Source: Nonlabens arenilitoris (GTDB lineage Bacteria > Bacteroidota > Bacteroidia > Flavobacteriales > Flavobacteriaceae). Taken from it: DNA of 64,000 bases. This document shows, one piece after another, positions 18,183 through 27,433 of the stretch. Location of the stretch: positions 2,617,501 through 2,681,500 of the forward strand of contig NZ_MTPW01000001.1 in NCBI RefSeq assembly GCF_002954765.1. The letters are read 5' to 3'. Positions within the stretch are counted from its first letter, which is position 1, and each line of letters begins with the position of its first letter. A program made the translations under genes and the position numbers. The notes under the pieces are model-generated. The model had not been told where the DNA came from, ran no database searches, and saw only the letters and a list, made by a program, of their open reading frames with translations.

Positions 18183-19895
18183 TTAAATATCAAAATCGGC
18201 TAGAATGCCGTTAATTTTATTATTAAGTTGGTCTTGTACCGCTGGATAATTAGATACCTTATCTAGTGGTGCTTTAACACTAATGTAGAACTTTATTTTA
18301 GGTTCAGTTCCGCTAGGTCTTGCTGCAATCTTTGAGCCATCTGCTAGATAGAATATTAAAACGTTAGATTTTGGAACTTCTAGCGTTTCAATTTTATTTA
18401 ATTGCTTGTTTTCTCTAGTGCTGGCGGCATAGTCTTCTACAATAATGACATCTTGTCCTGCTATTTGTTTTGGTGTGTTTTCACGCAGGTCGATCATCAT
18501 TTGTTTGATTTCTTGAGCACCAGAGATTCCTTTTTTGACTAGGGACACGAGTCTTTCTTGATAACAGCCGTGTTTTAAGTACAGTTTTAATAATTCTTGA
18601 TAGGTTGTGGATGAGTTCGCTTTCGCGTAAGCGTACATCTCACAGGCTAACAATGCTGCAGTAACCGCATCCTTATCACGTACAAAGTCACCAACCATGT
18701 AGCCAAAGCTTTCCTCGCCACCACCGATAAAGTCCTGTTGTGGATGGTCTTTAATCATCTTTGCGATCCACTTAAATCCGGTCAATCCTTCTTTGCATTC
18801 CACCTGATAATCCATCGCTAGATCATGCATCATAGGTGTGGACACAATAGTAGACCCTATGAATGGTTGCGTCGCGTTTTTTAAATCTGATTGTTGTAAA
18901 AGAAAGTCTGTCATGGCTATCATGGTTTGATTACCATTAAGCAATACCATTTTACCATCATTATCACGTACAGCTACACCTAGTCGATCACTGTCTGGAT
19001 CTGTTCCTATAACGATGTCAGCATGAATCTTATTGGCCAGATCAACGGCCATTTTAAGAGCCTCAGGTTCTTCTGGGTTAGGAGAGTCTACGGTAGGGAA
19101 ATCGCCATCTGGAATCGCTTGTTCTTTAACAACGTGTAGATCTGTAAAACCAGCTCTTTTTAAGGTCTCTGGAATTAAAGTGATACTGGTACCATGTAAA
19201 CTCGTAAAAACAATTTTTAATCGAGAACGGTCTATATCACCAGCAATTTTACCAGCTTTTATACTGTCCACAATAAAAGCATTATCATCTGCTGGAGTAA
19301 GTAATTCAATTAATTCTGGATTGCCATTAAAATTAATGTCCTTAAAGTTTAAAGAAGCAATAAGGTCTAATATTTCTTTATCTTGAGGTGGTACTAACTG
19401 TCCACCATCTTGCCAGTACACTTTATAACCATTATACTCTGGCGGATTGTGACTTGCGGTAAGGACAATACCGGCATGGCAACCTTTTGCTTTTACTGTA
19501 TAAGATAATAATGGAGTAGGGCGCAAGTCTTCAAATAGATATACATGTATACCGTTTGCACTAAAAACGTTTGCCACTACTTGTGCTAGTTCTTTAGAAT
19601 TATGACGACAATCAAATGCGATGGCTACTTTTATTTGCTCATCTTTAAAGGTCTCTTTTAAATATTGTGAAAGACCTTGAGTGTTTTTACCTAGTGTATA
19701 TTTATTAATACGGTTAGTACCTACACCCATAATACCACGCATACCACCAGTGCCAAATTCTAAATCCTTATAGAAAGATTCTTGAAAATCTGCATTATTT
19801 GCGCTTATTAAAGCTAGTGTTTTTGTAATTGTATCAGTATCAAATGGCGCTTGCGTCCATGATTGAGCATTTTTAAGAATAGCTTCTTTATCCAT
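18183..19895 (-). CDS. phosphoglucomutase/phosphomannomutase family enzyme
   Basis: The product is 570 residues, the length of the PGM2-like class. TASHNP holds the phosphoserine (Ser148), GTDPDSDRLG binds the magnesium, GGGEESFGY the sugar and RPSGTEPKIKFY the phosphate. It interconverts sugar 1- and 6-phosphates. A degenerate backbone palindrome (18619-18634) is read as AYAKAN. A TATCTTTG box lies upstream at 19919-19926. Confidence 0.92.
   Translation of the reverse strand: MDKEAILKNAQSWTQAPFDTDTITKTLALISANNADFQESFYKDLEFGTGGMRGIMGVGTNRINKYTLGKNTQGLSQYLKETFKDEQIKVAIAFDCRHNSKELAQVVANVFSANGIHVYLFEDLRPTPLLSYTVKAKGCHAGIVLTASHNPPEYNGYKVYWQDGGQLVPPQDKEILDLIASLNFKDINFNGNPELIELLTPADDNAFIVDSIKAGKIAGDIDRSRLKIVFTSLHGTSITLIPETLKRAGFTDLHVVKEQAIPDGDFPTVDSPNPEEPEALKMAVDLANKIHADIVIGTDPDSDRLGVAVRDNDGKMVLLNGNQTMIAMTDFLLQQSDLKNATQPFIGSTIVSTPMMHDLAMDYQVECKEGLTGFKWIAKMIKDHPQQDFIGGGEESFGYMVGDFVRDKDAVTAALLACEMYAYAKANSSTTYQELLKLYLKHGCYQERLVSLVKKGISGAQEIKQMMIDLRENTPKQIAGQDVIIVEDYAASTRENKQLNKIETLEVPKSNVLIFYLADGSKIAARPSGTEPKIKFYISVKAPLDKVSNYPAVQDQLNNKINGILADFDI
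18619..18634. repeat. backbone palindrome, copy 5 (one mismatch)
   Basis: CGCTTTCGCGTAAGCG inside the phosphosugar mutase gene, read as AYAKA. Confidence 0.75.
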
Positions 19896-19918
19896 TATTA
19901 TGACGTATGAATGAAATA

Positions 19919-19926
19919 CAAAGATA
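19919..19926 (-). promoter_or_regulatory. -7 box of the mutase/ABC operon
   Basis: The minus strand reads TATCTTTG. Confidence 0.65.
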
Positions 19927-20039
19927 ACAGAAAATAGTAGGTAGCAGGCTGTTAGATTTATGTCGCTAGCACTGGTGCATATCGATGTAAGTCTGGTAAT
20001 GACAACAGCTATTTATATACTATAGCTGCTTTAACTTAT

Positions 20040-20990
20040 TTATACTTCCTTTTCAATACAGTAGCGATTCACTTGATTACCATTTCTAAGGATTAATTCT
20101 CCTAGAAAACCAGCAATAAAGAACAAAACACCCAGCAGCATGGTGGTGAGTGCAATAAAAAACCATGGATTATCAGTTACAAGACCATAAGGAATATTAT
20201 TTGCCATTTTATAAAGTTTTGAAAACCCTACATAACCAGCGGTAATAAAACCTAGCATAAACATAATGACACCTAGCGCGCCGAAAAGGTGCATAGGTCG
20301 TTTACCATATTTTGATATAAAGGCAATGGTAATTAAGTCTAAAAAGCCGTTTATAAAACGTTCATAACCAAATTTAGTCGTTCCATATTTTCTAGCTTGG
20401 TGGATGACCTCTTTTTGAGCGATATTACTAAAACCAGCGTTTTTGGCCAGTACAGGTATATAGCGGTGCATCTCGCCATGGACATCTATATTTTTAATAA
20501 CAGCAGCTTTGTATGCCTTGAGTCCACAATTAAAATCATTTAATTGAACACCGCTTGTTTTACGTGCGGCCCAATTAAAAAGTTTACTAGGTAAGTTTTT
20601 TGCAATAACACTATCATATCTTTTTTTCTTCCAGCCGCTTACCAGATCGTGGTCTTGCACAGTGATCATGCGATATAATTCTGGAATCTCATCTGGACTA
20701 TCTTGCAAGTCTGCATCCATCGTAATTACGACCTCACCTTGTGCTTTATGAAAACCGGCATGTAGCGCTTGTGATTTTCCATAATTACTTAAAAACTTTA
20801 TGGTATGTGTGCTGTCATGCTTACGCGAAAGCGTCTCCAAAACATCCCAACTGCCATCTGTACTACCATCGTCTATAAAAATGATCTCATAGCTGATTTC
20901 CATGGTTTGCATGACGCGTAAGATCCAAGCGTGTAATTCTGGAAGAGATTCTTCCTCATTTAACAACGGTATGACTATGGATAAATTCAT
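20040..20990 (-). CDS. GT2 glycosyltransferase with two C-terminal membrane helices
   Basis: The product is 316 residues. SIVIPLLNEEESL, FIDDGSTDGS and MDADLQD are the nucleotide- and metal-binding motifs of DPM1/ArnC/GtrB-type enzymes, which load a sugar on a polyprenyl phosphate at the inner membrane. Two hydrophobic helices near residues 235-260 and 278-300 anchor it. It lies 29 bases after the DUF4199 gene in the same direction, so they are probably one operon. Confidence 0.9.
   Translation of the reverse strand: MNLSIVIPLLNEEESLPELHAWILRVMQTMEISYEIIFIDDGSTDGSWDVLETLSRKHDSTHTIKFLSNYGKSQALHAGFHKAQGEVVITMDADLQDSPDEIPELYRMITVQDHDLVSGWKKKRYDSVIAKNLPSKLFNWAARKTSGVQLNDFNCGLKAYKAAVIKNIDVHGEMHRYIPVLAKNAGFSNIAQKEVIHQARKYGTTKFGYERFINGFLDLITIAFISKYGKRPMHLFGALGVIMFMLGFITAGYVGFSKLYKMANNIPYGLVTDNPWFFIALTTMLLGVLFFIAGFLGELILRNGNQVNRYCIEKEV
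20819..20833. repeat. backbone palindrome, copy 6 (degenerate)
   Basis: GCTTACGCGAAAGCG in the GT2 gene, in a frame different from the AFAKA frame. Confidence 0.6.
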
Positions 20991-21019
20991 GCAAGAGATT
21001 CTGTTATGGGATATGATAA

Positions 21020-21559
21020 TTAAGCCTGTTGTGGCGTTTCTTTTCTAAAGATCAAAGATGATAAGATTCCAAAAATGGTATAAAACAATAATTTAGATAT
21101 AAAACCGGTGAAGTAGCTGCCTAAACTATATACAGGTTTCTTAAATACATCTTGGTTTGCAAGAGCATTTTCATTTTTTTGAGCAAACTCTTCAGTTGCT
21201 TTTTCGGCTATGGCTTGTGCACCTGGATCTATTTGTACATAAATAAGGTAGTTTGCAATAAAATCTACTAGAAAAATTACGAGCATACATAAGAAAAAAG
21301 CGAGGACACCTTGTTTTAATGATAGATAACCATTGAGACTAGACTTGCTCCACCATTGTGCTGCAATTCCAAAAGGAATAGGTAATATCATCATTGCAAT
21401 ACCTAAGCCGACACTGCTAAATGCTTGAATTTGCCATATATAGATGACTAAAGCTAGATTTGCCACCGCACCGATAAGGCCTATTATGAAAGCGTTTTTT
21501 TTTACTATTTGATCCAAAGCGTTCTTTTTTTTAAGAAATACAAATATAATGGTTTGCAT
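21020..21559 (-). CDS. DUF4199 family membrane protein
   Basis: The product is 179 residues with four predicted membrane helices (about 22-43, 45-66, 80-105 and 150-170). The segment layout matches the DUF4199 family of Bacteroidota, whose function is unknown. It is next to a GT2 glycosyltransferase, so a link to envelope glycan synthesis is possible but unproven. Confidence 0.75.
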   Translation of the reverse strand: MQTIIFVFLKKKNALDQIVKKNAFIIGLIGAVANLALVIYIWQIQAFSSVGLGIAMMILPIPFGIAAQWWSKSSLNGYLSLKQGVLAFFLCMLVIFLVDFIANYLIYVQIDPGAQAIAEKATEEFAQKNENALANQDVFKKPVYSLGSYFTGFISKLLFYTIFGILSSLIFRKETPQQA

Positions 21560-21627
21560 TACGCCCGAAAGCTATAAATTGCACAGATATATTTAAGCAA
21601 TCTATTTGTAGATTTAATAATAATGAT

Positions 21628-21635
21628 TAAATTTG
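21628..21635 (+). promoter_or_regulatory. -7 box for rpmE2
   Basis: TAAATTTG, about 28 bases upstream of the ATG at 21663. Confidence 0.65.
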
Positions 21636-21662
21636 CAGCCGCAAAAGAATAAGATTAAGATC

Positions 21663-21914
21663 ATGCAAAAAGGAATTCACCCAGAAGATTATAGACTAGT
21701 AGCTTTTAAAGACATGTCTAATGACCAAATATTTTTAACTAAATCGACTGCTCCTACTAAGGAAACGATTGAGTTTGAAGGTAACGAGTATCCACTTATT
21801 AAATTAGAGATCTCTCGTACTTCTCATCCTTTTTATACTGGTGAGACTAAACTTTTAGATACGGCTGGTCGTATTGATAAGTTCAAAACTAAATATGCAA
21901 AATTCAAGAAGTAA
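21663..21914 (+). CDS. rpmE2: 50S ribosomal protein L31, type B
   Basis: The product is 83 residues, starting [18 protein letters not shown]. It lacks the zinc-binding cysteines of the C+ form, which makes it type B. The conserved [20 protein letters not shown] is intact. I chose the ATG at 21663; an upstream in-frame TTG at 21633 lies within the -7 box. A terminator follows. Confidence 0.95.
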   Translation: MQKGIHPEDYRLVAFKDMSNDQIFLTKSTAPTKETIEFEGNEYPLIKLEISRTSHPFYTGETKLLDTAGRIDKFKTKYAKFKK

Positions 21915-21937
21915 TCTTCTTAGAATTTTAATGATAT

Positions 21938-21969
21938 TAAAAAGCTTCGCCTTGTGCGAGGCTTTTTTT
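21938..21969 (+). terminator. terminator of rpmE2
   Basis: AAAAAGCTTCGC pairs with GCGAGGCTTTTT, followed by more T. Confidence 0.85.
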
Positions 21970-22175
21970 GTTTTTTAAAAAGTACCTTTACTTTATAATT
22001 ATTTATTCATTGTTACTATCTCTGTACCATGCCATTTACGGTCACGATAGTCAAATGAACTCTAGCAAACACTTAATGCCTGATTGCTGGTAAGTAACTA
22101 TACTTACAGTGTTATATAATCACGCGCTTTGCTCTTCTCATTAATTTGCAACTCGTTTCTTCACAACGCAAATTG

Positions 22176-23252
22176 ATGAATACAGCAATTAATGCCCATA
22201 AGCCTGCACCATTTGTAACAGGTAAACGACTAGAGGTTTTTAACCTTTCTACAGAAATTAAGAAAACCATTCAAGCGCTAGAAGCTGGTAAGCCAGTTCT
22301 TATTGCAGATTTTTATAGCAATGGAGTTTTACTACTTAAAGAACTACAGCAGTATCTTAAAGGTAAGATGCCTCATCAAACTTTTCAAGAGCAACGCGAG
22401 TATCGAGCTGCTTATCATAAGCTTTCTAATCTCATACTTCTAGAAATCATCAATTATAAAATCGATGTAAAAAAAGCACCTGCTATAGGCTGGCTTGAAA
22501 AACTGTATACTGGTAATACTAACTTTTTACTCACTTTTCCACAAGTGCAAGGATTAAATAGTTCCTGGCAGTGGTATCAAAATGGTATATCAGTTCCTAC
22601 TTTAAGAAATAAAATACATCCTTATTATGGGGTTTATTTCCCAACTAGATTTGACCATTTAACCGTTTTTGACAACTGGTTAAAGCGCTATAAAGGTCCT
22701 AAGAAAACAGCTGTTGATGTAGGTGTAGGTAGTGGTGCGCTTTCTTTTCAATTAGTAGGTCACGGTTTTCAAAAAGTATATGGGACAGATATCAATCCTA
22801 ATGCTATCATAGGTCTAACAGAGTTTATGGGCGATACAAAGCTATCTAGAAAGATAGAGCTGGATCATGCTCCATTATTTGGTAAATGGGATAAACAAAC
22901 AGAATTAATTGTATTTAATCCACCGTGGTTGCCCATTTCTTCAGAAAACGATAGGACTGATAAGGCGATGTATTATCCAGAAGAGTTATTCTCAGATTTT
23001 TTTGCTGCTGCAAAGGAAAGACTGACTGTAGATGGAAAACTACTAATCTTATTTTCTAACCTTGCACAAATAACTGATGTCACTAATGATCATCCTATTG
23101 AAAATGAGATTGCACATCACGATAGATTTCAATTAGAACGATGTTATAAAAAAAGAGTCAAGTCTGCTTCAGATAAAACTACTAGAGATCAAAACTGGCG
23201 TTCTAGTGAGGAAATAGAATTATGGGTTTTAGTTCATAAAAACCGTGATTAA
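22176..23252 (+). CDS. class I SAM-dependent methyltransferase (PrmC/HemK-like fold)
   Basis: The product is about 358 residues. DVGVGSGALSFQL is the SAM loop, GTDINPNA the ribose-binding strand and FNPPWLP the NPP[YFW] motif found in N-methyltransferases acting on glutamine or adenine. The target is unknown. The start is set at the ATG at 22176; an in-frame TTG at 22146 would add ten residues but overlaps the presumed promoter. Confidence 0.8.
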   Translation: MNTAINAHKPAPFVTGKRLEVFNLSTEIKKTIQALEAGKPVLIADFYSNGVLLLKELQQYLKGKMPHQTFQEQREYRAAYHKLSNLILLEIINYKIDVKKAPAIGWLEKLYTGNTNFLLTFPQVQGLNSSWQWYQNGISVPTLRNKIHPYYGVYFPTRFDHLTVFDNWLKRYKGPKKTAVDVGVGSGALSFQLVGHGFQKVYGTDINPNAIIGLTEFMGDTKLSRKIELDHAPLFGKWDKQTELIVFNPPWLPISSENDRTDKAMYYPEELFSDFFAAAKERLTVDGKLLILFSNLAQITDVTNDHPIENEIAHHDRFQLERCYKKRVKSASDKTTRDQNWRSSEEIELWVLVHKNRD

Positions 23253-23340
23253 TATTTATAGAAAACCTACCTATTGAGTAACTCTATTTATGTTTTTGCT
23301 GTCTAAAATGTGACAAGTTAGCAATGGTGTTTTTTAATGA

Positions 23341-23356
23341 CGCTTTCGCGAAAGCG
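23341..23356. repeat. backbone palindrome, copy 7
   Basis: Perfect CGCTTTCGCGAAAGCG between convergent genes. It is the last copy before the cassette array; the next is at 47293. Confidence 0.9.
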
Positions 23357-23387
23357 TAATATTTATCATCATATAGAACACCATACA

Positions 23388-24482
23388 CTATTGTGATGAC
23401 CACCCAAAGGCCTCATTAATCTCTTTATATACAACCTTACCAGAAATAATATTTAGTCCTTTTTCTAGGCTTGGATTCTGGCTGCAAGCCTTTTCCCAAC
23501 CATGACGAGCTAGTTGAAGCGCATATGGTAAGGTCACATTAGTAAGTGCCACGGTAGAGGTATAGGGAACCGCACCAGGCATATTTGCAACGGTATAATG
23601 CACAACGTCGTCGATGATGTAAATAGGATCTTCATGTGTGGTAGGTCTCGTGGTTTCTACACAACCACCTTGATCAACGGCAACATCTACTATAACGGTA
23701 CCTGGACGCATTTCTTTAAGCATATCGCGTGTGATTAGGTTAGGAGCTTTGGCACCTTTTAAAAGTACGCCACCTATAATCAGGTCGTGCGTCTTGATGT
23801 GTTTCCTGATGTTGAATTCGTTAGAGAATTCTGTCACGACGTGCGGTGGCATCACATCATTTACATAGCGCAATCGTTTCATATTAATATCCATGATGGT
23901 AACGTGTGCACCAAGACCTGCGGCCATTTTTGCGGCCTGAATTCCTACCACGCCAGCACCTAGAACTAAAACCTTACCAGGTGCAACACCAGGAACACCG
24001 CCTAAAAGAACGCCTCTTCCTTTTACAGGTTTTTCTAAGTATTTTGCACCTTGTTGTATGGCTAGTCTACCTGCAACCTCAGACATAGGTGTCAGTAATG
24101 GTAAGGTGCCATCTTGATCTTCTACGGTTTCATAGGCGATGCATATGGCTTTGGCTTTAATCATTGCGTTAGTTAGAGGTTTGCTAGAAGCAAAGTGGAA
24201 ATAGGTAAACAGTACCTGTCCTTCTCTCACTAGGTCATATTCTAGCTCGATAGGTTCTTTTACTTTTACGATTAATTCTGCGATAGCATAAACTTCTTCA
24301 ATGGTGTTGACTATGATGGCACCGGCTTTTTTATAGTCGTTGTCAAAAAAGCCACTTCCTTCACCAGCAGTAGATTGTACATAGACGGTATGGTTGTTTT
24401 TTATCATTTCATAAACTCCAGCAGGTGTCATACTTACTCTACTTTCGTTATTCTTAATCTCTTTTGGAATCCCTACAATCAT
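23388..24482 (-). CDS. ald: alanine dehydrogenase
   Basis: The product is 364 residues. It oxidises alanine to pyruvate and ammonia with NAD. MIVGIPKEIKNNESRVSMTP holds the substrate-binding arginine and VLVLGAGVVGIQAAKMA the NAD Rossmann loop, and VDVAVDQGGCVETTRPTTH is the family signature. Length and motifs fit the family. A more divergent paralogue lies at 54342. Confidence 0.93.
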   Translation of the reverse strand: MIVGIPKEIKNNESRVSMTPAGVYEMIKNNHTVYVQSTAGEGSGFFDNDYKKAGAIIVNTIEEVYAIAELIVKVKEPIELEYDLVREGQVLFTYFHFASSKPLTNAMIKAKAICIAYETVEDQDGTLPLLTPMSEVAGRLAIQQGAKYLEKPVKGRGVLLGGVPGVAPGKVLVLGAGVVGIQAAKMAAGLGAHVTIMDINMKRLRYVNDVMPPHVVTEFSNEFNIRKHIKTHDLIIGGVLLKGAKAPNLITRDMLKEMRPGTVIVDVAVDQGGCVETTRPTTHEDPIYIIDDVVHYTVANMPGAVPYTSTVALTNVTLPYALQLARHGWEKACSQNPSLEKGLNIISGKVVYKEINEAFGWSSQ

Positions 24483-24762
24483 TTTTAAGCCATTTATATT
24501 AAAAACCGAAGTTGTTACTTTTTATTGGTTTATAAAAGTATTAGCTATTAATATTACAGGGTGCTTTTCTTTAAAAGTATGTTTTAAATGGTTTAAACCC
24601 TAATTTTTATAGGGTGTGTAGATTTTGATAAAAATTAAGTTTAAAGTGAATTATTCGTTTTTAGTTAGTTTCTGATATCATGTATTGCTAATGCAAAACT
24701 GGATAGCTCATATGACGAAACACAGGTTTTCATCTGGCCTCGATGAATTATAAAAAAGTGCA
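24483..24762. other. intergenic space at the left edge of the cassette array
   Basis: No gene, RNA or clear promoter seen. It separates backbone ald from the first array-type element at 24763. Confidence 0.5.
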
Positions 24763-24803
24763 TAAAAAAAGGCTCTAGAATCAATTGATTGATTCTATGA
24801 GCC
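24763..24803 (-). terminator. hairpin repeat/terminator after the DoxX gene
   Basis: GGCTCTAGAATCAA pairs with TTGATTCTATGAGCC, and the minus strand runs into U. Related stems recur at 25951-25985 and 27312-27350, so it is also a repeat family. Confidence 0.75.
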
Positions 24804-24818
24804 CAGAATAATAGTGTC

Positions 24819-24874
24819 TCAAATTAACGAAGAAAAGTGTTTTTTTGTACTCAGTTCTTTGTTTTAAAGCAGTG
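24819..24874. repeat. short hairpin repeat, family B, copy 1
   Basis: AACGAAGAAAAGTG ... AGTTCTTTGTTT, with the arms AACGAAGAA and TTCTTTGTT. Related copies are at 26003-26043, 27363-27413 and 29566-29624, always just left of a cassette gene. Confidence 0.6.
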
Positions 24875-24922
24875 TTTTACTGACTTACGGCTTATGGATG
24901 AGAAAATTTTTTATATTTTATG

Positions 24923-25303
24923 TTATTCACCTTTTATAATAGGTTGGTATTTATTCCAATTGGTAACAATTACCCAGATATTAATTGCGAATAGTATTAG
25001 TGCGATTCCAATTCCTGATAAGTCGTGTACCAAATGATGAACAAATATACCTACCATAACTGGAAGAATTACTAATGCTCCCAATGCTCTTGTTTTAGGG
25101 ATAGCTATTAAAGCGCCTCCAATAATTTCAATAATTGCTACAAGCGGAAAAATCCATTTAATTGCTATAAATCCACCCATTATTTGCATCATTTCTTCAG
25201 ACATCTCGGGCATAGGTATATAGTTGAAGAATTTGTTAAGACCTGAATTAATCATCATTAATCCGAATAGGATACATAAAACTGTAAAAATTATTTTTTT
25301 CAT
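24923..25303 (-). CDS. DoxX family membrane protein
   Basis: The product is 126 residues with four predicted membrane helices, and the early MMINSGLNKFF stretch typical of DoxX proteins. Family members act in redox or quinone-linked processes at the membrane, but the function is loosely defined. It is divergent from an HxlR-type regulator at 25417, with three palindromes between them, so this pair is probably a regulator and its target. Confidence 0.8.
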   Translation of the reverse strand: MKKIIFTVLCILFGLMMINSGLNKFFNYIPMPEMSEEMMQIMGGFIAIKWIFPLVAIIEIIGGALIAIPKTRALGALVILPVMVGIFVHHLVHDLSGIGIALILFAINIWVIVTNWNKYQPIIKGE

Positions 25304-25348
25304 TTTTCAATTGTTGTTGTTAATAGTAGGGCAAATTTAACTATTATT

Positions 25349-25401
25349 GATTACTATTTGTAATCAGCTACCTATAGGTAATCAGTTACTTTAAGGTAAT
25401 C
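25349..25401. promoter_or_regulatory. three phased palindromes, candidate HxlR operators
   Basis: GATTAC-5-GTAATC (25349-25365), TACCTATAGGTA (25369-25380) and TTACTTTAAGGTAA (25387-25400) have centres about 18 bp apart. They sit in the divergent promoter region of DoxX and HxlR genes and share the half-site GGTAATC. Confidence 0.6.
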
Positions 25402-25403
25402 AA

Positions 25404-25411
25404 TAAATTTG
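25404..25411 (+). promoter_or_regulatory. -7 box for the HxlR-type regulator gene
   Basis: TAAATTTG directly abuts the third operator palindrome, so a bound regulator would block it. Confidence 0.6.
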
Positions 25412-25416
25412 TAGAT

Positions 25417-25788
25417 ATGAGGAAAAAGGAACATAAAGAGTGCACGTCTGCTTTATTACCTGTAAGGGACACTTTAGATATTATAGGTGGAAAATGGAAA
25501 CTTTTAATTTTAATTTCAATTTGGGAAGGAAATAAGCACTTTAGGGAAATTGAGCGTAGTATTCCGAAGTTAAGCACCAAAGTTTTGTCAAAGGAATTAA
25601 AAGATTTAGAAGAGAATCAATTGATTACAAGAACTGTTATAAATGGTTTTCCTGTTAGAACAAAATATATGCCCACAGAGCATTCCAAAACGTTGGAAAA
25701 AGTCATTTTTGAACTGCATAATTGGGGTGTTCACCACAGGAAAAAAATATTTGGTAATAAGTCCTCAAATAGTTCAGTAAGTGTATAG
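25417..25788 (+). CDS. HxlR-type winged-helix transcriptional regulator
   Basis: The product is 123 residues. CTSALLPVRDTLDIIGGKWK with the following LLILISIWEG is the HxlR signature, and an N-terminal cysteine (Cys9) is where redox- or electrophile-sensing members react. RFREIER-type helix-turn-helix residues appear as KHFREIERSIPKLSTKVLSK. It probably represses itself and the DoxX gene. It is one of only two array-region genes read on the plus strand. Confidence 0.88.
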   Translation: MRKKEHKECTSALLPVRDTLDIIGGKWKLLILISIWEGNKHFREIERSIPKLSTKVLSKELKDLEENQLITRTVINGFPVRTKYMPTEHSKTLEKVIFELHNWGVHHRKKIFGNKSSNSSVSV

Positions 25789-25814
25789 TGTAATTTAAAT
25801 TACATATTTGTAAA

Positions 25815-25935
25815 TAGCATAGGTATAAGGCGAGTGAGGCGTTTTAGCCAGTACGCGTTGACTTTTTGGTTGTTGGTTATTAAATTACAGTTTATTAAGT
25901 AACTAGAAGTAGTGATTAATTTCAGACTAGTGAAG
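25815..25935. repeat. partial copy of the long array module
   Basis: AGGTATAAGGCGAGTGAGGC and TTTAGCC..GTACGCGTTGAC match the first part of the 388-414 bp modules; the sequence then diverges. Confidence 0.7.
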
Positions 25936-25950
25936 ATTGATAATAAAACA

Positions 25951-26043
25951 GGCTCTAGAATCAAACAAATGACTCTATGATCTTGTAATAATAAGATTTT
26001 AAGTTAATAAAGATATGTGTTGTTTTTTACTTCCGTTCTTTGA
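25951..26043. repeat. degenerate terminator-like hairpin plus family B repeat, copy 2
   Basis: GGCTCTAGAATCAA ... TGACTCTATGATC is followed by the AGTTAATAAAG ... GTTCTTTG element. It lies after the DUF6090 gene on the minus strand. Confidence 0.5.
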
Positions 26044-26075
26044 TAGTCTTTCGTTATTAATTTCTTATAATTAGT

Positions 26076-27146
26076 TTAAAGTTTATTTAAGTGAACTCTT
26101 GTTCCGTATTTAAAAATAACTAAAGAAGTAATTTCATTCAAGCTATCTCTTACAAACTCTCCTTTGAAGTAAATGTCAGTTTGGCCAAATATCTTATCAG
26201 CAGTTTCAAAATAGAATAAATCTATATCTTCAAGATCTCCATTCATAACGCCTATTAAGTTATCGTCTTTTATTTGAATATTATAGTTCATATCAGGAAA
26301 TTGACCATCAAAACCTTCTACCTCTACAATCTTATAAGTACCCACATATTCTTTTAGTTGTGCCGTTGTTAAATGAACTAAATTATGTGGTATAAAATCG
26401 GGCAGCGGTTCATTACTTTCAATAAGTGTGTTAATTTGTTTGTATGTATTAATTGCGTTTTCTCTAAATTGCATAACATGATAACTTGCCAAATTTTCAC
26501 AGCCAGCGTTTTGGTATAGATTTACAACATTTTTATAATAAGGGTCATTAAGGAAAAAATCAATCATTTCATCTTCTAATTGAGGTCGTTCTAATCTATA
26601 ATACCAATCTTTACTTTTGGCTAAATCGTCAATCACTCTATCTGTAATAACATCCAAGCGATTATCGAATTTGTCTATTTCGTATTTATTATAAATATAG
26701 ATTTCGTTTAATGGCTCAATAACTGCTTTTAGCTTTTCTGAAACATTATCAACATTTTCTGTGAGGTTTGTATATCCATTTTTATGAATCTTCATATGAA
26801 AAGCGTTCATAATAGCGTATCTTAAAATATGTCTATTATCATTTTTATAATCATCATAGGTTAGTTGATTAGATTGTACTAAGTTGAAGATGGAATCTTT
26901 TGTTTTGTAATAGGCAATTAGCTCGTCCGACTTTTGAATATCTAGTCCTAAATCATGTTGTACTTCTTTTAAAATAGAAACAATCTTATTTTCGGTTTTT
27001 CGCTGTTCATTTTTATTATTTATTTGAAGCGCGATGAGAATACCAATAATTACAAGTACAATCTCTCCTAAAGCGTAAAGTATGTATTTGCTAAATTTAT
27101 TTTCTGAGAGTAGGTTTTTGCGAATTTTCCGAAAGAATTTTATCAT
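26076..27146 (-). CDS. DUF6090 family membrane-anchored protein
   Basis: The product is 356 residues. It starts MIKFFRKIRKNLLSENKFSK, followed by one membrane helix (ALGEIVLVIIGILIALQIN) and a coiled-coil NKNEQRKTENKIVSILKEV, the standard N-terminus of DUF6090 proteins of Flavobacteriia. The rest is a helical extracytoplasmic part with a short beta C-terminus. Function unknown. Confidence 0.8.
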   Translation of the reverse strand: MIKFFRKIRKNLLSENKFSKYILYALGEIVLVIIGILIALQINNKNEQRKTENKIVSILKEVQHDLGLDIQKSDELIAYYKTKDSIFNLVQSNQLTYDDYKNDNRHILRYAIMNAFHMKIHKNGYTNLTENVDNVSEKLKAVIEPLNEIYIYNKYEIDKFDNRLDVITDRVIDDLAKSKDWYYRLERPQLEDEMIDFFLNDPYYKNVVNLYQNAGCENLASYHVMQFRENAINTYKQINTLIESNEPLPDFIPHNLVHLTTAQLKEYVGTYKIVEVEGFDGQFPDMNYNIQIKDDNLIGVMNGDLEDIDLFYFETADKIFGQTDIYFKGEFVRDSLNEITSLVIFKYGTRVHLNKL

Positions 27147-27164
27147 TGGTTAGCGATTTCTGTT

Positions 27165-27290
27165 ACATAAGCACAATGGCAATAGTATTAGGCGAGTAAA
27201 GCGTTTTGCCGGTATGTCTGTATCATTTGATGTTGATTAGTGGTTGTTAAGTTACAGTTTCTTAAGTAAATAGAGGTAGTTTTTAATCTA
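27165..27290. repeat. degenerate copy of the long array module
   Basis: AAGCACAATGGCAATAG and TTAGGCGAGTAAAGCGTTTT resemble the start of the modules at 32594 and elsewhere. The left partner of its 7-mer is not found beside this gene. Confidence 0.55.
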
Positions 27291-27311
27291 AGACTAGTGA
27301 AGATAGAAAAT

Positions 27312-27413
27312 AAAAAAGACTCCAGAATCAACTGTTCGATTCTATGAGCCCAGATTAATAATGTCTCAAATTAACAAAGTAATGTGTTGTTTTTCACCTC
27401 AGTTCTTTGTGGT
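27312..27413. repeat. terminator-like hairpin plus family B repeat, copy 3
   Basis: GACTCCAGAATC pairs with GATTCTATGAGCC; then AACAAAG ... CTTTGT arms follow. The stem also fits a terminator for the MepB gene. Confidence 0.6.
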
Positions 27414-27433
27414 AAGTAATACTTTGCACAAAG

